DNA of 64,000 nt from UBA5796 sp040752455 (GTDB lineage Bacteria; Chloroflexota; Anaerolineae; Anaerolineales; Villigracilaceae), in NCBI GenBank assembly GCA_049324115.1, contig JBMOMN010000006.1, positions 62,001 to 126,000 of the forward strand, read 5' to 3'. Below the pieces are notes generated by a model. It was given only the letters and a program-made list of their open reading frames with translations, did no database searches and was not told the origin of the DNA. Shown in pieces: positions 1 to 8,778 of the stretch (its first letter is position 1; each line of letters opens with the position of its first letter). Position numbers and translations under genes: made by a program.

Positions 1-1
1 T

Positions 2-745
2 GGCCTGACCTTCGAGCCGGATTCCGGCTTCGAAGCCGAATTCGTGCTGCATGGCACCCTCTACGGCTGGGCCGGGACCGACCACCAGCGCCGCGACCTG
101 GTCGTCCCGCTGCTGTGGGGCACGCCCATCGCCCTGGCCTTCGGCCTGACCGCCTCGGTCGGCACCGGCATCCTGACCATGATCATCGCCGCCTACGGCG
201 TCTGGTACGCCGGCTGGATAGACGAGTTGATCCAGCGCATCACCGAGATCAACCTGGTGCTGCCCTTCCTGTCCATCCTCATCATGATCGGCACATTCTA
301 CTCGCGCAGCATCTGGGTCATCCTGGGGGCGACCATCCTGCTCAGCATCTTTACCGGCGAGATCAAAGGTTACCGGGCCATATTCCTGCAAATCAAGGAA
401 TCGACCTACATCGAAGCCGCCCGCGCCTATGGGGTGGGCAGCGGGCGCATGATCTTCCATTACCTGATCCCGCGCATCATCCCCCTGCTCATCCCCAGCC
501 TGGTCTCGGCCATCCCGGCCTTCGTCTTCCTCGAAGCCTCCCTGGCCGTGCTCGGGCTGGGCGACCCCGTCCTGCCGACCTGGGGCAAGATCATCAACGA
601 CGCCGAGACGAACAACGCCCTCTATAACGGCTTCTACTACTGGATCCTCGAACCCGCCATCCCATTGATGATCACCGGCCTGGCCTTCGCCATGCTCGGC
701 TTCTCGCTCGACCGGATCTTCAACCCGCGCCTGCGCGGGCTGTAA
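2..745 (+). CDS. ABC transporter permease, DppC/OppC type (5' end outside window)
   Basis: The frame is open to the left edge, so only the last 247 residues are seen. This is an inner-membrane permease of the peptide/nickel (OppC/DppC) family of ABC importers. The segment GTDHQRRDL matches the family's GTD..GRD motif just before the first conserved membrane helix. The EAA loop that contacts the ATPase is clear (EAARAYGVGSGRM, then HYLIPRIIP). At least four to five hydrophobic segments follow, and the protein ends in a short basic tail (NPRLRGL) usual for the family. The rest of the operon must lie upstream, because a strong terminator follows directly. The substrate cannot be read from the sequence; oligopeptides or oligosaccharides are both possible. 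Confidence 0.9.
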   Translation, partial: GLTFEPDSGFEAEFVLHGTLYGWAGTDHQRRDLVVPLLWGTPIALAFGLTASVGTGILTMIIAAYGVWYAGWIDELIQRITEINLVLPFLSILIMIGTFYSRSIWVILGATILLSIFTGEIKGYRAIFLQIKESTYIEAARAYGVGSGRMIFHYLIPRIIPLLIPSLVSAIPAFVFLEASLAVLGLGDPVLPTWGKIINDAETNNALYNGFYYWILEPAIPLMITGLAFAMLGFSLDRIFNPRLRGL

Positions 746-770
746 GCAGTTATTCACATCCACCAAATCG

Positions 771-793
771 AAAACTGCCGTTTGGCAGTTTTT
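771..793 (+). terminator. Rho-independent terminator after the ABC permease
   Basis: A perfect 9-bp stem (AAAACTGCC / GGCAGTTTT) with a 4-nt GTTT loop ends in a run of five T. It closes the ABC transporter operon. Confidence 0.85.
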
Positions 794-905
794 GATTCGT
801 CATCTTGCCCTGCCCCCTCAGTCCTATTGAATTGGCCTACTTGTCACCTTAAGATAGATATGCAAGTTGATATTTTCACAAGTGCCCAATTTTGGGGAGG
901 AAGCT

Positions 906-2342
906 ATGAACCGCTCATTTACCTTGCTGGTCGTGCTGTCCCTGCTCCTGTTATCCTGCGGGGCCGCCGGTCCCACCCAGGCCTACCAGACCGATGACAC
1001 CGCCGCGCCCTCAGAGGTGGTCAAGCTCATCTTCATCCACCACTCCACCGGGGAGAACTGGCTGACAGACGGCTACGGCAATCTCGGCAAGACCCTCGGC
1101 CAGAACAACTACTTCGTCAGCGACACCAACTACGGCTGGGGACCGAACGCCATCGGCGATCGCACCGACATCCCGGATTGGCCGGAATGGTTTGCCAGCG
1201 CCGAGACCCCCACCTACATGCAGGCGCTCTACACTGAAAACGGGAAGCATTCCACCTACACCCGCACCCTGCCCAATCCCGGCGGCGAGAACCGGATCAT
1301 CATGTTCAAGTCCTGCTTCCCCAACTCAGACTTGAGCGGCAAACCGGACGACCCGCCGACCTCCGAGGTTGGTTACACCGTAGGGCACGCCAAATACGTC
1401 TACAACACCATCCTTCAATATTTCGGCCAGCACACCGACAAACTCTTCGTCGTTGTCACTGCGCCGCCGCTCTCCGATTCGACCCATGCCGCCAATGCCA
1501 GGGCTTTCAACAACTGGCTGGTCTACAACTGGTTATGGGAAAACAACTACCAGCATGGCAACGTCGTGGTTTTCGACTTCTACAACGTGTTGACCCATTC
1601 GACCTACCACCACCGCTTCTACGACGGCGAGGTGCAGCATATCTTTGGCAACCACAACACGAATTATTATCCCTCCTCGCCGGGCGATGACCATCCCTCG
1701 GTAACGGGCAGCCGCAAAGCGACCACGGAATTTGTCTCATTGCTCAACGTCTATTACCAGCGCTGGAAGGACGGGGCGCGTAACGTGGCCTTCGTTGCCA
1801 ACAAATACCAGGACGGCTGGGTATTGGAATCCGGCGAGAATAGCAACCAGGGTGGCAGCCTGAACAATACCGCCTCGATCCTCTACCTGGGTGACAACGC
1901 CACAAACCGCCAGTACCGCGCCATCCTGTCTTTCAACACCGCCTCCTTGCCGGATAACGCGGTCATCGTCTCGGCCTCATTGAAGGTCAGGCAGAAATCC
2001 GTGCTGGGGACCGACCCCTTCAAAACTCACGGCAATCTTGTTGTAGATATTCGCAGAGGCGCATTCAGCAACAATCCCGCCTTGCAACTGGGGGATTTCA
2101 AAGCAGCCTCATCGAGAGTCAACGTGGCTTCGGTCAACAAGACTGCGGTCAACAAGTGGCACAATGCCGGGCTGCTCAGCGCCGGCTTCGGCCACGTCAA
2201 CCGGACCGGGATAACCCAATTCCGTTTGCGCTTCGCCAAGGACGACAACAACGACAACGGGGCCGACTACCGGGCCTTCTACTCGGCCAACTCTGCCAAC
2301 AAACCAGCCTTGTGGATAACGTATTACCCGGCCCAACCGTAG
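906..2342 (+). CDS. Secreted lipoprotein, SGNH-hydrolase-like N-terminus with C-terminal beta-sandwich
   Basis: The 478-residue protein starts at ATG 906, five bases after GGGGAGG. In-frame codons further upstream lack a ribosome binding site and would spoil the signal peptide. A hydrophobic stretch ends in the lipobox LLLLSC, so the protein is probably a lipoprotein anchored outside the cytoplasmic membrane. Residues from about 35 to 300 have the look of an SGNH/GDSL-type esterase-like domain (IFIHHSTGENWL near the start, LFVVVTAPP in the middle, GDDHPS near the end, which could supply Asp and His). Residues from about 310 to the end resemble the carbohydrate-binding DNRLRE/CBM96-type sandwich (RAILSFNTASLPDNAVIVSA). 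The gene stands alone between two terminators. Enzyme activity and substrate are inferred only. Confidence 0.6.
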   Translation: MNRSFTLLVVLSLLLLSCGAAGPTQAYQTDDTAAPSEVVKLIFIHHSTGENWLTDGYGNLGKTLGQNNYFVSDTNYGWGPNAIGDRTDIPDWPEWFASAETPTYMQALYTENGKHSTYTRTLPNPGGENRIIMFKSCFPNSDLSGKPDDPPTSEVGYTVGHAKYVYNTILQYFGQHTDKLFVVVTAPPLSDSTHAANARAFNNWLVYNWLWENNYQHGNVVVFDFYNVLTHSTYHHRFYDGEVQHIFGNHNTNYYPSSPGDDHPSVTGSRKATTEFVSLLNVYYQRWKDGARNVAFVANKYQDGWVLESGENSNQGGSLNNTASILYLGDNATNRQYRAILSFNTASLPDNAVIVSASLKVRQKSVLGTDPFKTHGNLVVDIRRGAFSNNPALQLGDFKAASSRVNVASVNKTAVNKWHNAGLLSAGFGHVNRTGITQFRLRFAKDDNNDNGADYRAFYSANSANKPALWITYYPAQP

Positions 2343-2361
2343 GATTTGCGCTTCACATCAG

Positions 2362-2388
2362 AGCGGGAGCAGTCCCGCTTTATTTTTT
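2362..2388 (+). terminator. Terminator after the lipoprotein gene
   Basis: The stem AGCGGGA / TCCCGCT with loop GCAG is followed by a T-rich tract (TTTATTTTTT). Confidence 0.75.
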
Positions 2389-2394
2389 AATAAC

Positions 2395-2423
2395 TTGCAT
2401 TCCCCGCCCGGATTGTTTACACT
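2395..2423 (+). promoter_or_regulatory. Sigma70-type promoter for azlCD-yjbQ
   Basis: TTGCAT (2395-2400), a 17-bp spacer and TACACT (2418-2423) lie 36 bp upstream of azlC, directly after the preceding terminator. Confidence 0.6.
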
Positions 2424-2458
2424 ATGCCCCATTCCAATCGAGAGAGCGAGCCCCTCAC

Positions 2459-3157
2459 ATGACCACTCCACAAAAATCCTTCTGGGCCGGGGCGCGGGCC
2501 GAAATCCCGTTACTGATCGGCGTGGCCCCGTTCGGGATCATCTACGGCGTGCTGGCCCTCAACGCCGGCCTGACGCGCGCCGCAGCCCAGGGCATGTCGT
2601 CCATCGTCTTTGCCGGATCATCGCAGTTCATCACCACCCAATTGGTTCAGGATGCGGTTCCAGGATTGATCATCGTGCTGACCATCGCGGTCGTCAACCT
2701 GCGCCACATGCTTTACAGCGCCTCGGTGGCCACCTACGTCCGCGCCCTGCCAATGCGCTGGAAGGTGCTGCTCTCCTACCTGCTGACCGACGAAGCCTAC
2801 GCCGTGACCATCCTGCACTACGAGAACGACGACCCGCCGGACGGACGCTGGTTCTTCTTCGGCGCGGGACTGGCCCTATGGACCACCTGGCAGGCCAGCA
2901 CCGCCGCCGGCATCCTGGTCGGGACCACGCTGCCTGAATCCTGGCCCCTGGACTTTGCCTTGCCCCTGACGTTCATCGCCATCGTTATCCCCGCCCTCAA
3001 GGACCGCCCTGCCGTGGCGGCGGCCCTGTCTGCCGGGGCGGTGGCGCTGATGGCCTACAGCCTGCCCTACAAACTGGGCCTGATGCTGGCCGGCGTGATC
3101 GGCATCCTGGTCGGCACGCTGCTGGAGGGGCGCAAATCCCCAGGGAGGACCTTGTGA
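2459..3157 (+). CDS. azlC: Branched-chain amino acid exporter large subunit AzlC
   Basis: This 232-residue membrane protein belongs to the AzlC family, which with AzlD exports branched-chain amino acids or their analogues. The conserved N-terminal part is plain (PFGIIYGVLALNAGL, then MSSIVFAGSSQFI), as is the NLRHMLYSA segment typical of the family. Six to seven hydrophobic segments are visible. The ATG at 2459 gives the normal family length; codons further upstream run back into the preceding gene. The stop overlaps the azlD start by 4 bp (GTGA), so the two are translationally coupled. Confidence 0.92.
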   Translation: MTTPQKSFWAGARAEIPLLIGVAPFGIIYGVLALNAGLTRAAAQGMSSIVFAGSSQFITTQLVQDAVPGLIIVLTIAVVNLRHMLYSASVATYVRALPMRWKVLLSYLLTDEAYAVTILHYENDDPPDGRWFFFGAGLALWTTWQASTAAGILVGTTLPESWPLDFALPLTFIAIVIPALKDRPAVAAALSAGAVALMAYSLPYKLGLMLAGVIGILVGTLLEGRKSPGRTL

Positions 3158-3468
3158 ACATCTGGCTGGTCTTCCTGCTCGGCGGGCTACTCACCTTCGG
3201 AATGCGCTTCTCGTTCATTTACCTGTTCGGCAGGTACGAAATCCCCGAAACGCTGCGCCGCGCCCTGCGCTTCGTCCCCCCGGCGGTGCTTTCGGCTATC
3301 GTCGTCCCCGAACTGTTGATACAATCGGGCCGTCTCGAACTCTCGCTGACCAACTTCCGCCTGCTGGCCGGGGTGGTCGCGGTGCTGGTCGCCTGGAAAA
3401 CCCGCAACACCCTGCTCACCATCCTGGCGGGGATGGCCGCCCTGCTGCTCCTGCAACTTTTGTTCTGA
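3154..3468 (+). CDS. azlD: Branched-chain amino acid exporter small subunit AzlD
   Basis: A 104-residue protein with four hydrophobic segments, matching AzlD in length and in its typical pattern (GMRFSFIYLFGRYEIPETLRR, and PPAVLSAIVVPELL). It starts with GTG inside the azlC stop region and is the obligate partner of AzlC. Its own stop overlaps the next start by one base (TGATG), so the three genes form a tight operon. Confidence 0.9.
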   Translation: MNIWLVFLLGGLLTFGMRFSFIYLFGRYEIPETLRRALRFVPPAVLSAIVVPELLIQSGRLELSLTNFRLLAGVVAVLVAWKTRNTLLTILAGMAALLLLQLLF

Positions 3469-3890
3469 TGAACTGGCATAAATCCACCCTCGAAATTTCC
3501 ACCCGCGGCAAGGGGCTGCACGACATCACCGAAAAGGTGCAGTCGCAGTTGCGCGAATGGGGCGTGACGGAGGGGATGTGCTTCCTGTTCCTGCCGCACA
3601 CCAGCGCCTCGCTGGTGATGAGCGAAAACTGGGACCCGACCGCCCGGGCCGACCTGGAAACCTTCATGGAGCGCCTCGTCCCCGAACGGGAGCGGTGGTA
3701 CACCCACGACCTCGAAGGCCCCGACGACGCCACCTCCCACATCCGGGCCATGCTGACCGATACCAGCCTGTCTATCCCGGTTGACGGGGGCAACCTGTCC
3801 CTGGGGACGTGGCAGGGCATCTACATTTTCGAGCACCGCGCCCGCCCGCACCGGCGACGGGTATTGGTGCGAGTGTTCAGCCTCGAATAA
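3468..3890 (+). CDS. YjbQ-family protein (UPF0047, secondary thiamine-phosphate synthase type)
   Basis: The 140-residue length and motifs fit the YjbQ/UPF0047 family: an N-terminal beta segment (HKSTLEISTRGKGLHDIT), the strongly conserved LPHTSASLVMSEN, then HDLEGPDDATSHIRAML and a closing GTWQGIYIFEHRARPHRRRV. E. coli YjbQ has weak thiamine-phosphate synthase activity, but the true role of the family is not settled. It is the third gene of the azlCD operon; no functional link to amino-acid export is obvious. Confidence 0.9.
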   Translation: MNWHKSTLEISTRGKGLHDITEKVQSQLREWGVTEGMCFLFLPHTSASLVMSENWDPTARADLETFMERLVPERERWYTHDLEGPDDATSHIRAMLTDTSLSIPVDGGNLSLGTWQGIYIFEHRARPHRRRVLVRVFSLE

Positions 3891-3893
3891 TGC

Positions 3894-3923
3894 AAAGTCC
3901 CGGCTCGAAACCGGGACTTTCTC
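3894..3923 (+). terminator. Terminator after yjbQ
   Basis: A 10-bp stem AAAGTCCCGG / CCGGGACTTT with a 7-nt loop closes the azlCD-yjbQ operon. A short A+T-rich repeat made of the words CACTGA / GATCACTGG (3935-3975) follows between it and slyD. Confidence 0.85.
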
Positions 3924-3976
3924 ACTCGACTGCTTACTGAACACTGAAAACTGATCACTGGTTACTGATCACTGGC

Positions 3977-4465
3977 CTAATGCTCGTGCCCGTGATGGAC
4001 GTGGCCGTGCGCCAACTCTTCTTCGGTCGGCTTACGAATCGCCATGATCGTCACGTTGAAATGCAGTTCCTTGCCCGCCAGCGGGTGGTTGAAATCCAGG
4101 GTAACGGTGTCATCGTTGAACTCGTCAATGCGGGCGTACATGGGCTGGCCGTCCCGGTCTTGCAGTTGCAGTTCAGTGCCGATCTCCAGCGGGATGTCGG
4201 CAGGGAATTCGCGGCGCGGCACCTCCATGAAAGCTTCGGGGTCGTGTTCGCCGTAACCGGCCTCGGGGGCCACGGTCACGCTTTTGCTCTCGCCCACAGC
4301 CATCCCGTCCAGCTCGCTTTCGAGGCCGGGGATGATGTTCCCGGCTCCGTGCAGGTAATCCAGCGGCTCGCTTCCCTCCGAAGTATCAACCAGTTGTCCG
4401 TCAATATGCAGGCTGTAATCCATGGAAACCACCTGCCCATCCATAACTTTTAAAACATCACTCAT
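3977..4465 (-). CDS. slyD: FKBP-type peptidyl-prolyl isomerase SlyD
   Basis: This 162-residue cytoplasmic prolyl isomerase/chaperone has the FKBP half-domains split by an insert-in-flap domain. N-terminal strand, then GAGNIIPGLESELDGM (the conserved FKBP core), SVTVAPEAGYGEHDP, the insert region, and the return strand FNHPLAGKELHFNV. The C-terminus is His-rich (HGHVHHGHEH), the nickel-binding tail typical of SlyD. The ATG at 4465 follows AAAGGAA at good distance; in-frame codons further upstream run antisense through rpsT and are discarded. Confidence 0.93.
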   Translation of the reverse strand: MSDVLKVMDGQVVSMDYSLHIDGQLVDTSEGSEPLDYLHGAGNIIPGLESELDGMAVGESKSVTVAPEAGYGEHDPEAFMEVPRREFPADIPLEIGTELQLQDRDGQPMYARIDEFNDDTVTLDFNHPLAGKELHFNVTIMAIRKPTEEELAHGHVHHGHEH

Positions 4466-4539
4466 GTCGTTCCTTTCTGGCCTGGCTATGGGATATGGGG
4501 ATAGCCGGCCTGTAGATTGTACTACCTTTTCCAAAGCGC

Positions 4540-4568
4540 TGGACAAATCGGCTGCCCTCAAGTAAAAT
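4540..4568 (+). promoter_or_regulatory. Sigma70-type promoter for rpsT
   Basis: TGGACA (4540-4545), a 17-bp spacer and TAAAAT (4563-4568) lie about 57 bp before the TTG start of rpsT. Confidence 0.65.
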
Positions 4569-4625
4569 ACCGGCTCGCGGCACAAAAACACTGCCGCTGC
4601 AAGCAGAATTTTCGGAGGAAGACCT

Positions 4626-4895
4626 TTGGCAAACATCAAGTCCCAAATCAAGCGCAATATCCAGAACGAAAAGCGCCGCCTGCGCAACCGCGTCGTGCGC
4701 GGTTCCACCCGCAGCGCCATCCGTGACGCCCGCCTGGCCCTCGAAGGCGGCGAAGCCGTCGAGAGCCGCGAAGCCGTCATGGCCGCCATCAGCCGCCTGG
4801 ACAAGGCCGCCGAGAAGGGCGTCATCCACAAGAACAACGCCGCACGCCGCAAGAGCCGCCTGATGAAGCGCCTGGCGGCCCTCGAAAACGCTTAA
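4626..4895 (+). CDS. rpsT: 30S ribosomal protein S20
   Basis: An 89-residue basic protein with the S20 signature throughout: ANIKSQIKRNIQNEKRRLRN at the start and IHKNNAARRKSRL near the end. It binds the 5' domain of 16S rRNA. The start codon is TTG at 4626, 7 bases after CGGAGGA; rare starts are common for S20 genes, which are often autoregulated at initiation. Single-gene unit with its own promoter and terminator. Confidence 0.97.
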   Translation: MANIKSQIKRNIQNEKRRLRNRVVRGSTRSAIRDARLALEGGEAVESREAVMAAISRLDKAAEKGVIHKNNAARRKSRLMKRLAALENA

Positions 4896-4919
4896 CCAAA
4901 TCCACGCTCGAACCCATTT

Positions 4920-4959
4920 TAGCGGGGGCGCCTTCAATGGTTGCCAGGCCCCCGCTTTT
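4920..4959 (+). terminator. Terminator after rpsT
   Basis: AGCGGGGGC (4921-4929) pairs with GCCCCCGCT (4948-4956), followed by TTTT. Confidence 0.85.
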
Positions 4960-5027
4960 GCGCGCTTATTTCGCATGTGATACACGCGGCCGCGAGTGCG
5001 ACGCACAACCGCGACGTTCATCCCAGA

Positions 5028-5036
5028 TGTTATAAT
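5028..5036 (+). promoter_or_regulatory. Extended -10 promoter for argS
   Basis: TGTTATAAT (extended -10) ends 28 bp before argS. No good -35 box is seen, as expected for an extended -10 promoter. Confidence 0.55.
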
Positions 5037-5064
5037 CCCCCTGAGTTTTCCCCACAGGTGACGC

Positions 5065-6891
5065 ATGTTCGATCAGGAACGCCGGACCATCGAGACCCAG
5101 ATCGCAGCCTTCTGCCAGCAGCACGACATCCCGCTGGCGGCGCTCAAATGGCTGCCCATCCCCTTCGCCGGGGAGTGGGGTATTTCCACATCGTTCTTCC
5201 AAACCGCAGCCGACGAAGCCCGCGCCGGAAAGGGCAAAGGCCTGCCCGTCCCGCAGCGCGCCGGGCAGATCGCCGAACAGGTGCGGGATTTCCTCGGGCA
5301 ACCGCAGGGGATCAGCCGGATCGAAGCGGTCAAGGGCTACCTGAACCTGTATTTTTCGACCGGGGAATACGCCCGCCGCGTGGTGGATACCGTGCTCGCC
5401 TCCGGCCCGGACTTTGGGCGTGGTCCCGCTAAACATGAGCGGGTCATGGTCGAATACGCCCAGCCGAACACCCACCACTCCTTCCACATTGGCCATTTCC
5501 GCAATACGATCCTGGGCGAGGCGCTGGCCCGCCTGGTGGAATTCGCCGGTTTCGATACGATCCGGGCCTCCTACCCCGGCGACCTGGGACTGGGCGTCAT
5601 CACCGTGCTGTGGGCCTACCACAAATTCTACAAAGGCCGGGAACCGCAGGACATTCACGAACGCGGCCAGTGGCTATTGAAAATCTATGCCGAAGCCACC
5701 GCCCTGCTGGCCGAAAAAGAGAACGAGACCCCCGAAGAACAGGCCCGCCGTGAAGCCTACGAGGCTGAGCGCCGGGAAATGTACCGCAAATGGGACGCGG
5801 GCGACCCGGAGATCCGCCAACTGTGGCTCGAAACCCGCGAATGGAGCCTGGAAGAACTGCGCGACATCCTGGCCATGATGGATGTCAAGATTGACGTGTG
5901 GTTCTTCGAGAGCGACGTGGACGAACCCTCCAAGAAGATTGTGGATGAACTCATCCGGCGCGGCATCGCCGAGGACGAACGCCCGACCGGCGGCCCCGTG
6001 ATCGTCAAGATTGACGAGAAGCTGGGGCTGGCGAAAGAAAAATATCGCACGGCGGTCATCCTGCGCTCGGACGGCACGACCCTTTACCTGACCAAAGACC
6101 TGGCCCTGGCTGGGCAAAAATTCGACGAGTTCCACGTTGACCGCTCGATCTACGTGGTAGACAACCGCCAGAGCCTGCACTTCCAGCAAGCCTTCGCCAT
6201 CCTGAAACTGTGGGGCTTCCCGCAAGCCGAAAAATGCTTCCACCTGGCCTACGGATTCGTCAGCCTGCCCGAAGGAGCCATGTCGGCCCGGCGGGGACGG
6301 GTGGTGCTGTTCAAGGAAGTCTACGACGAGGCCGTCCAGCGCGTCCTGGCCGAGATCGCCGCCAAAAACCCCGAAATGCCCGAAAGCCAGCGCGAAGCCG
6401 TCGCCAGGCAGATCGGCCTGGGGGCGCTGTCTTACGCCATGCTTTCGGTGGACAATAACAAGGACATCGTCTTCGACATCAACGAAGCCCTCAACTTCGA
6501 CGGGCGCACCGGGCCGTACATCCAGAACGCCCACGTGCGGGCGAACAGCATTTTGAAGAAAGCAGGCGTCCAGGTAGACACGGAAACAGGTAACCAGGCG
6601 GGTTTGTCTTTCGACTACGAACTCACCAAACACGAAATCGAACTTATCGAACAGATCTCACGCTTCCCGGCTGCGGTCGAGCAGTCGGCGCAGGAATACC
6701 GTCCGTTGGTGATGGCGACTTACGCCTACGACCTGGCCAACACCTTCCATTCGTTCTATCATGCCGTACCGGTCATCCAGGCAGAAAGTGACAGGATTCG
6801 GCAAGCCCGCCTGCGTCTCGTGGCAGCGGCCAGGCAGACGATTGCCAACGCCCTGCGTCTGCTCGACATCCAGGCGCCGGAAGTAATGTAG
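5065..6891 (+). CDS. argS: Arginyl-tRNA synthetase
   Basis: The 608-residue class I aminoacyl-tRNA synthetase charges tRNA-Arg. It has the N-terminal Add1 domain, the nucleotide-binding fold with VEYAQPNTHHSFHIGHFRNT (HIGH motif at about residues 139-142), the VKIDEKLG..KYRTAVILRSDGTTLYLTKDLA region, and MSARRGRVVLFKEV in the place of the KMSKS loop, as usual in ArgRS. The C-terminal anticodon-binding helical domain ends near DIQAPEVM, the usual family terminus. A tRNA-Arg gene lies 3 kb downstream. Confidence 0.97.
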   Translation: MFDQERRTIETQIAAFCQQHDIPLAALKWLPIPFAGEWGISTSFFQTAADEARAGKGKGLPVPQRAGQIAEQVRDFLGQPQGISRIEAVKGYLNLYFSTGEYARRVVDTVLASGPDFGRGPAKHERVMVEYAQPNTHHSFHIGHFRNTILGEALARLVEFAGFDTIRASYPGDLGLGVITVLWAYHKFYKGREPQDIHERGQWLLKIYAEATALLAEKENETPEEQARREAYEAERREMYRKWDAGDPEIRQLWLETREWSLEELRDILAMMDVKIDVWFFESDVDEPSKKIVDELIRRGIAEDERPTGGPVIVKIDEKLGLAKEKYRTAVILRSDGTTLYLTKDLALAGQKFDEFHVDRSIYVVDNRQSLHFQQAFAILKLWGFPQAEKCFHLAYGFVSLPEGAMSARRGRVVLFKEVYDEAVQRVLAEIAAKNPEMPESQREAVARQIGLGALSYAMLSVDNNKDIVFDINEALNFDGRTGPYIQNAHVRANSILKKAGVQVDTETGNQAGLSFDYELTKHEIELIEQISRFPAAVEQSAQEYRPLVMATYAYDLANTFHSFYHAVPVIQAESDRIRQARLRLVAAARQTIANALRLLDIQAPEVM

Positions 6892-6897
6892 AAATCG

Positions 6898-6937
6898 CGA
6901 AACACGCAACACGACCTCAATCGTGTTGCGTGTTTCG
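6898..6937 (+). terminator. Strong terminator hairpin after argS
   Basis: A perfect 17-bp stem (6898-6914 with 6921-6937) around a CCTCAA loop. It lacks a long T run but is unusually stable; the next gene has its ribosome binding site (AAGGAG) only about 13 bp downstream. Confidence 0.7.
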
Positions 6938-6961
6938 TAAAATCACTTCAAGGAGAAATAC

Positions 6962-8278
6962 ATGCCAATCAAAACCCTCATCATGGGCGCCGCCGGGCGC
7001 GACTTCCACAACTTCAACACCTTCTTCCGCGGCAACAAGGATTACGAAGTGGTCGCCTTCACCGCCACCCAGATCCCCGACATCGAAGGCCGCCAGTATC
7101 CCAAGGAACTGGCCGGGGAGCTGTACCCCGCCGGGATCCCGATCCACGCCGAGGAGGAGCTGCCCGAACTGATCCAAAAGCACGGCGTCGAGCAGGTGGT
7201 CTTCGCCTACTCGGACGTGCCGCACGAGTACGTGATGCACAAGGCCGCCCTGGTCAACGCCCTGGGCGCGGACTTCCGCCTGATGGGCACGCGGCAGACC
7301 CAGGTCAAGTCCGTCAAACCGGTCGTGTCGGTCTGCGCCGTCCGCACGGGATCCGGCAAAAGCCAGACGACGCGCCGGGTCTCGCTCATCCTGCGCGGCA
7401 TGGGCTACAAAGTCGCCGCCATCCGCCACCCGATGCCCTACGGCAACCTGGTGCGCCAGGAAGTGCAGCGCTTCGCCGATTATGACGACCTGGACGAGCA
7501 CGAATGCACCATCGAGGAGCGCGAGGAGTACGAGCCGCACCTCGACAACGGCGTGATCGTCTACGCCGGCGTGGATTATGAGAAGATCCTGCGTCAGGCC
7601 GAGCAGGAAGTGGACATCGTGCTCTGGGACGGCGGCAACAACGACTTCCCCTTCTACGTCCCCGACCTGCAAATTGTGGTGGCCGACCCGCACCGTCCCG
7701 GCCACGAGAGCAGCTACTACCCCGGCGAGACGAACGTGCGCCTGGCGGACGTGTTCGTGCTGAACAAGGTGGACACCGCCGACCCGGACGCGGTCATCGC
7801 CGTGCGCGAGTCCCTGCGCCGCCTGAACCCGAAGGCGGTCGTGATCGAGGGCGCTTCGCCGCTCTTCGTGGACGACCCGGCCGCCATCCAGGGCAAGCGG
7901 GTCCTGGTGATCGAAGACGGCCCGACCCTGACCCACGGCGAAATGGCTTACGGGGCCGGATACGTGGCCGCCCGCCGTTTCGGGGCCAAAGAGATCGTGG
8001 ACCCGAGGCCGTTCGCCGTCAAATCCATCGCCGCCACCTACGCCAAATATCCCAAGACCGGGCCGATCCTGCCGGCCATGGGTTACGGCGAGGCCCAGAT
8101 GCGCGACCTCGAAGCGACCATCGCCGCCTCCGACGTGGACATGGTCATCGTCGGCACGCCGATTGACCTGACCCGGGTCATCAAGCTCGACAAGCCCTTC
8201 CAGCGCGTGCGCTACGAACTGCAAGAGATCGGCCAGCCGACGCTGGAAGACATCCTGAAAGAGAAGTTCGGGAAGTAA
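6962..8278 (+). CDS. Cyclic 2,3-diphosphoglycerate synthetase-like GTPase (COG2403 family)
   Basis: The 438-residue cytoplasmic protein has an N-terminal Rossmann-like domain (MGAAGRDFHNFNTFFRG), then a P-loop (RTGSGKSQTTRR at about residues 127-138), DIVLWDGGNNDFPFY as Walker B, and VFVLNKVD as a guanine-type NKxD motif. This order matches the family named after the archaeal cyclic 2,3-diphosphoglycerate synthetase, which makes a thermoprotective phosphoglycerate. In bacteria the function has not been established as far as I know, and the annotation is often just predicted GTPase. The gene stands alone between two terminators. Confidence 0.8.
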   Translation: MPIKTLIMGAAGRDFHNFNTFFRGNKDYEVVAFTATQIPDIEGRQYPKELAGELYPAGIPIHAEEELPELIQKHGVEQVVFAYSDVPHEYVMHKAALVNALGADFRLMGTRQTQVKSVKPVVSVCAVRTGSGKSQTTRRVSLILRGMGYKVAAIRHPMPYGNLVRQEVQRFADYDDLDEHECTIEEREEYEPHLDNGVIVYAGVDYEKILRQAEQEVDIVLWDGGNNDFPFYVPDLQIVVADPHRPGHESSYYPGETNVRLADVFVLNKVDTADPDAVIAVRESLRRLNPKAVVIEGASPLFVDDPAAIQGKRVLVIEDGPTLTHGEMAYGAGYVAARRFGAKEIVDPRPFAVKSIAATYAKYPKTGPILPAMGYGEAQMRDLEATIAASDVDMVIVGTPIDLTRVIKLDKPFQRVRYELQEIGQPTLEDILKEKFGK

Positions 8279-8311
8279 TTGGGTAATCGAGTAGTTGGAT
8301 AGTAGCGTAAA

Positions 8312-8358
8312 AGCCTTGCGAAGTTTGTTTCAAAACCTTCGCAAGGCTGATTTTTGTT
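8312..8358 (+). terminator. Terminator after the GTPase gene
   Basis: A 12-bp stem AGCCTTGCGAAG / CTTCGCAAGGCT, loop of 13 nt, then GATTTTTGTTTTT. Confidence 0.8.
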
Positions 8359-8405
8359 TTTCGATTTGTTCTTGTCTAATCTGTAATAAATTCATTTAAT
8401 AATTG

Positions 8406-8411
8406 TATAAT
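8406..8411 (+). promoter_or_regulatory. Probable -10 box for the 8.4-9.4 kb module
   Basis: TATAAT lies 38 bp upstream of the TTG start at 8450; the -35 region is poor. The region changes here to clearly A+T-richer DNA. Confidence 0.4.
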
Positions 8412-8449
8412 AGTAAAAAGTAATATACGCAGCCCAATAGGAGTCAAAA

Positions 8450-8764
8450 TTGGTAAACCAACCTTTTAGCAAGCCGATCTTGCCGGATATCCCTGATTTC
8501 TTTTCCGACAGGATGCGACTGACAGTAACCGTGTTTGGCGTCAATTTCACCTTTGGTTTAGGAGCGCCACACCCGGATGATAATTCAGGCGATCTTGTAG
8601 GCGTTCTTGAACTTGTCCGAGTCAGGATGAGCCTTGAACATGCCAAGATTATGGCGATGCTGCTCAAAAAACAGATCAAAGACTATGAGCAGATGAACGA
8701 AACAGAAGTGGCAATACCTAAAAAGGTGCTGGAAGCATTAAACTTGAGTGACGAAAATTGGTAG
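8450..8764 (+). CDS. DUF3467-like small protein
   Basis: A 104-residue protein starting at TTG 8450, 6 bases after AGGAG. The C-terminal half contains LVRVRMSLEHAKIMAMLLKK..KDYEQ, which resembles the DUF3467 signature (R.RMSPEHAK.L...L...YE). DUF3467 proteins have no known function. It is first in a three-gene A+T-rich unit with the toxin-antitoxin-like pair; codon use differs from the G+C-rich neighbours, which suggests acquisition. Confidence 0.5.
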   Translation: MVNQPFSKPILPDIPDFFSDRMRLTVTVFGVNFTFGLGAPHPDDNSGDLVGVLELVRVRMSLEHAKIMAMLLKKQIKDYEQMNETEVAIPKKVLEALNLSDENW

Positions 8765-8778
8765 TCTGAGGTGGGTGC

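Noticed and set aside
6917..8224. A long open frame antisense to the GTPase gene
   Set aside because: It mirrors a G+C-rich gene in the complementary frame, has no ribosome binding site and reads as low-complexity Gly/Val/His/Asp protein.
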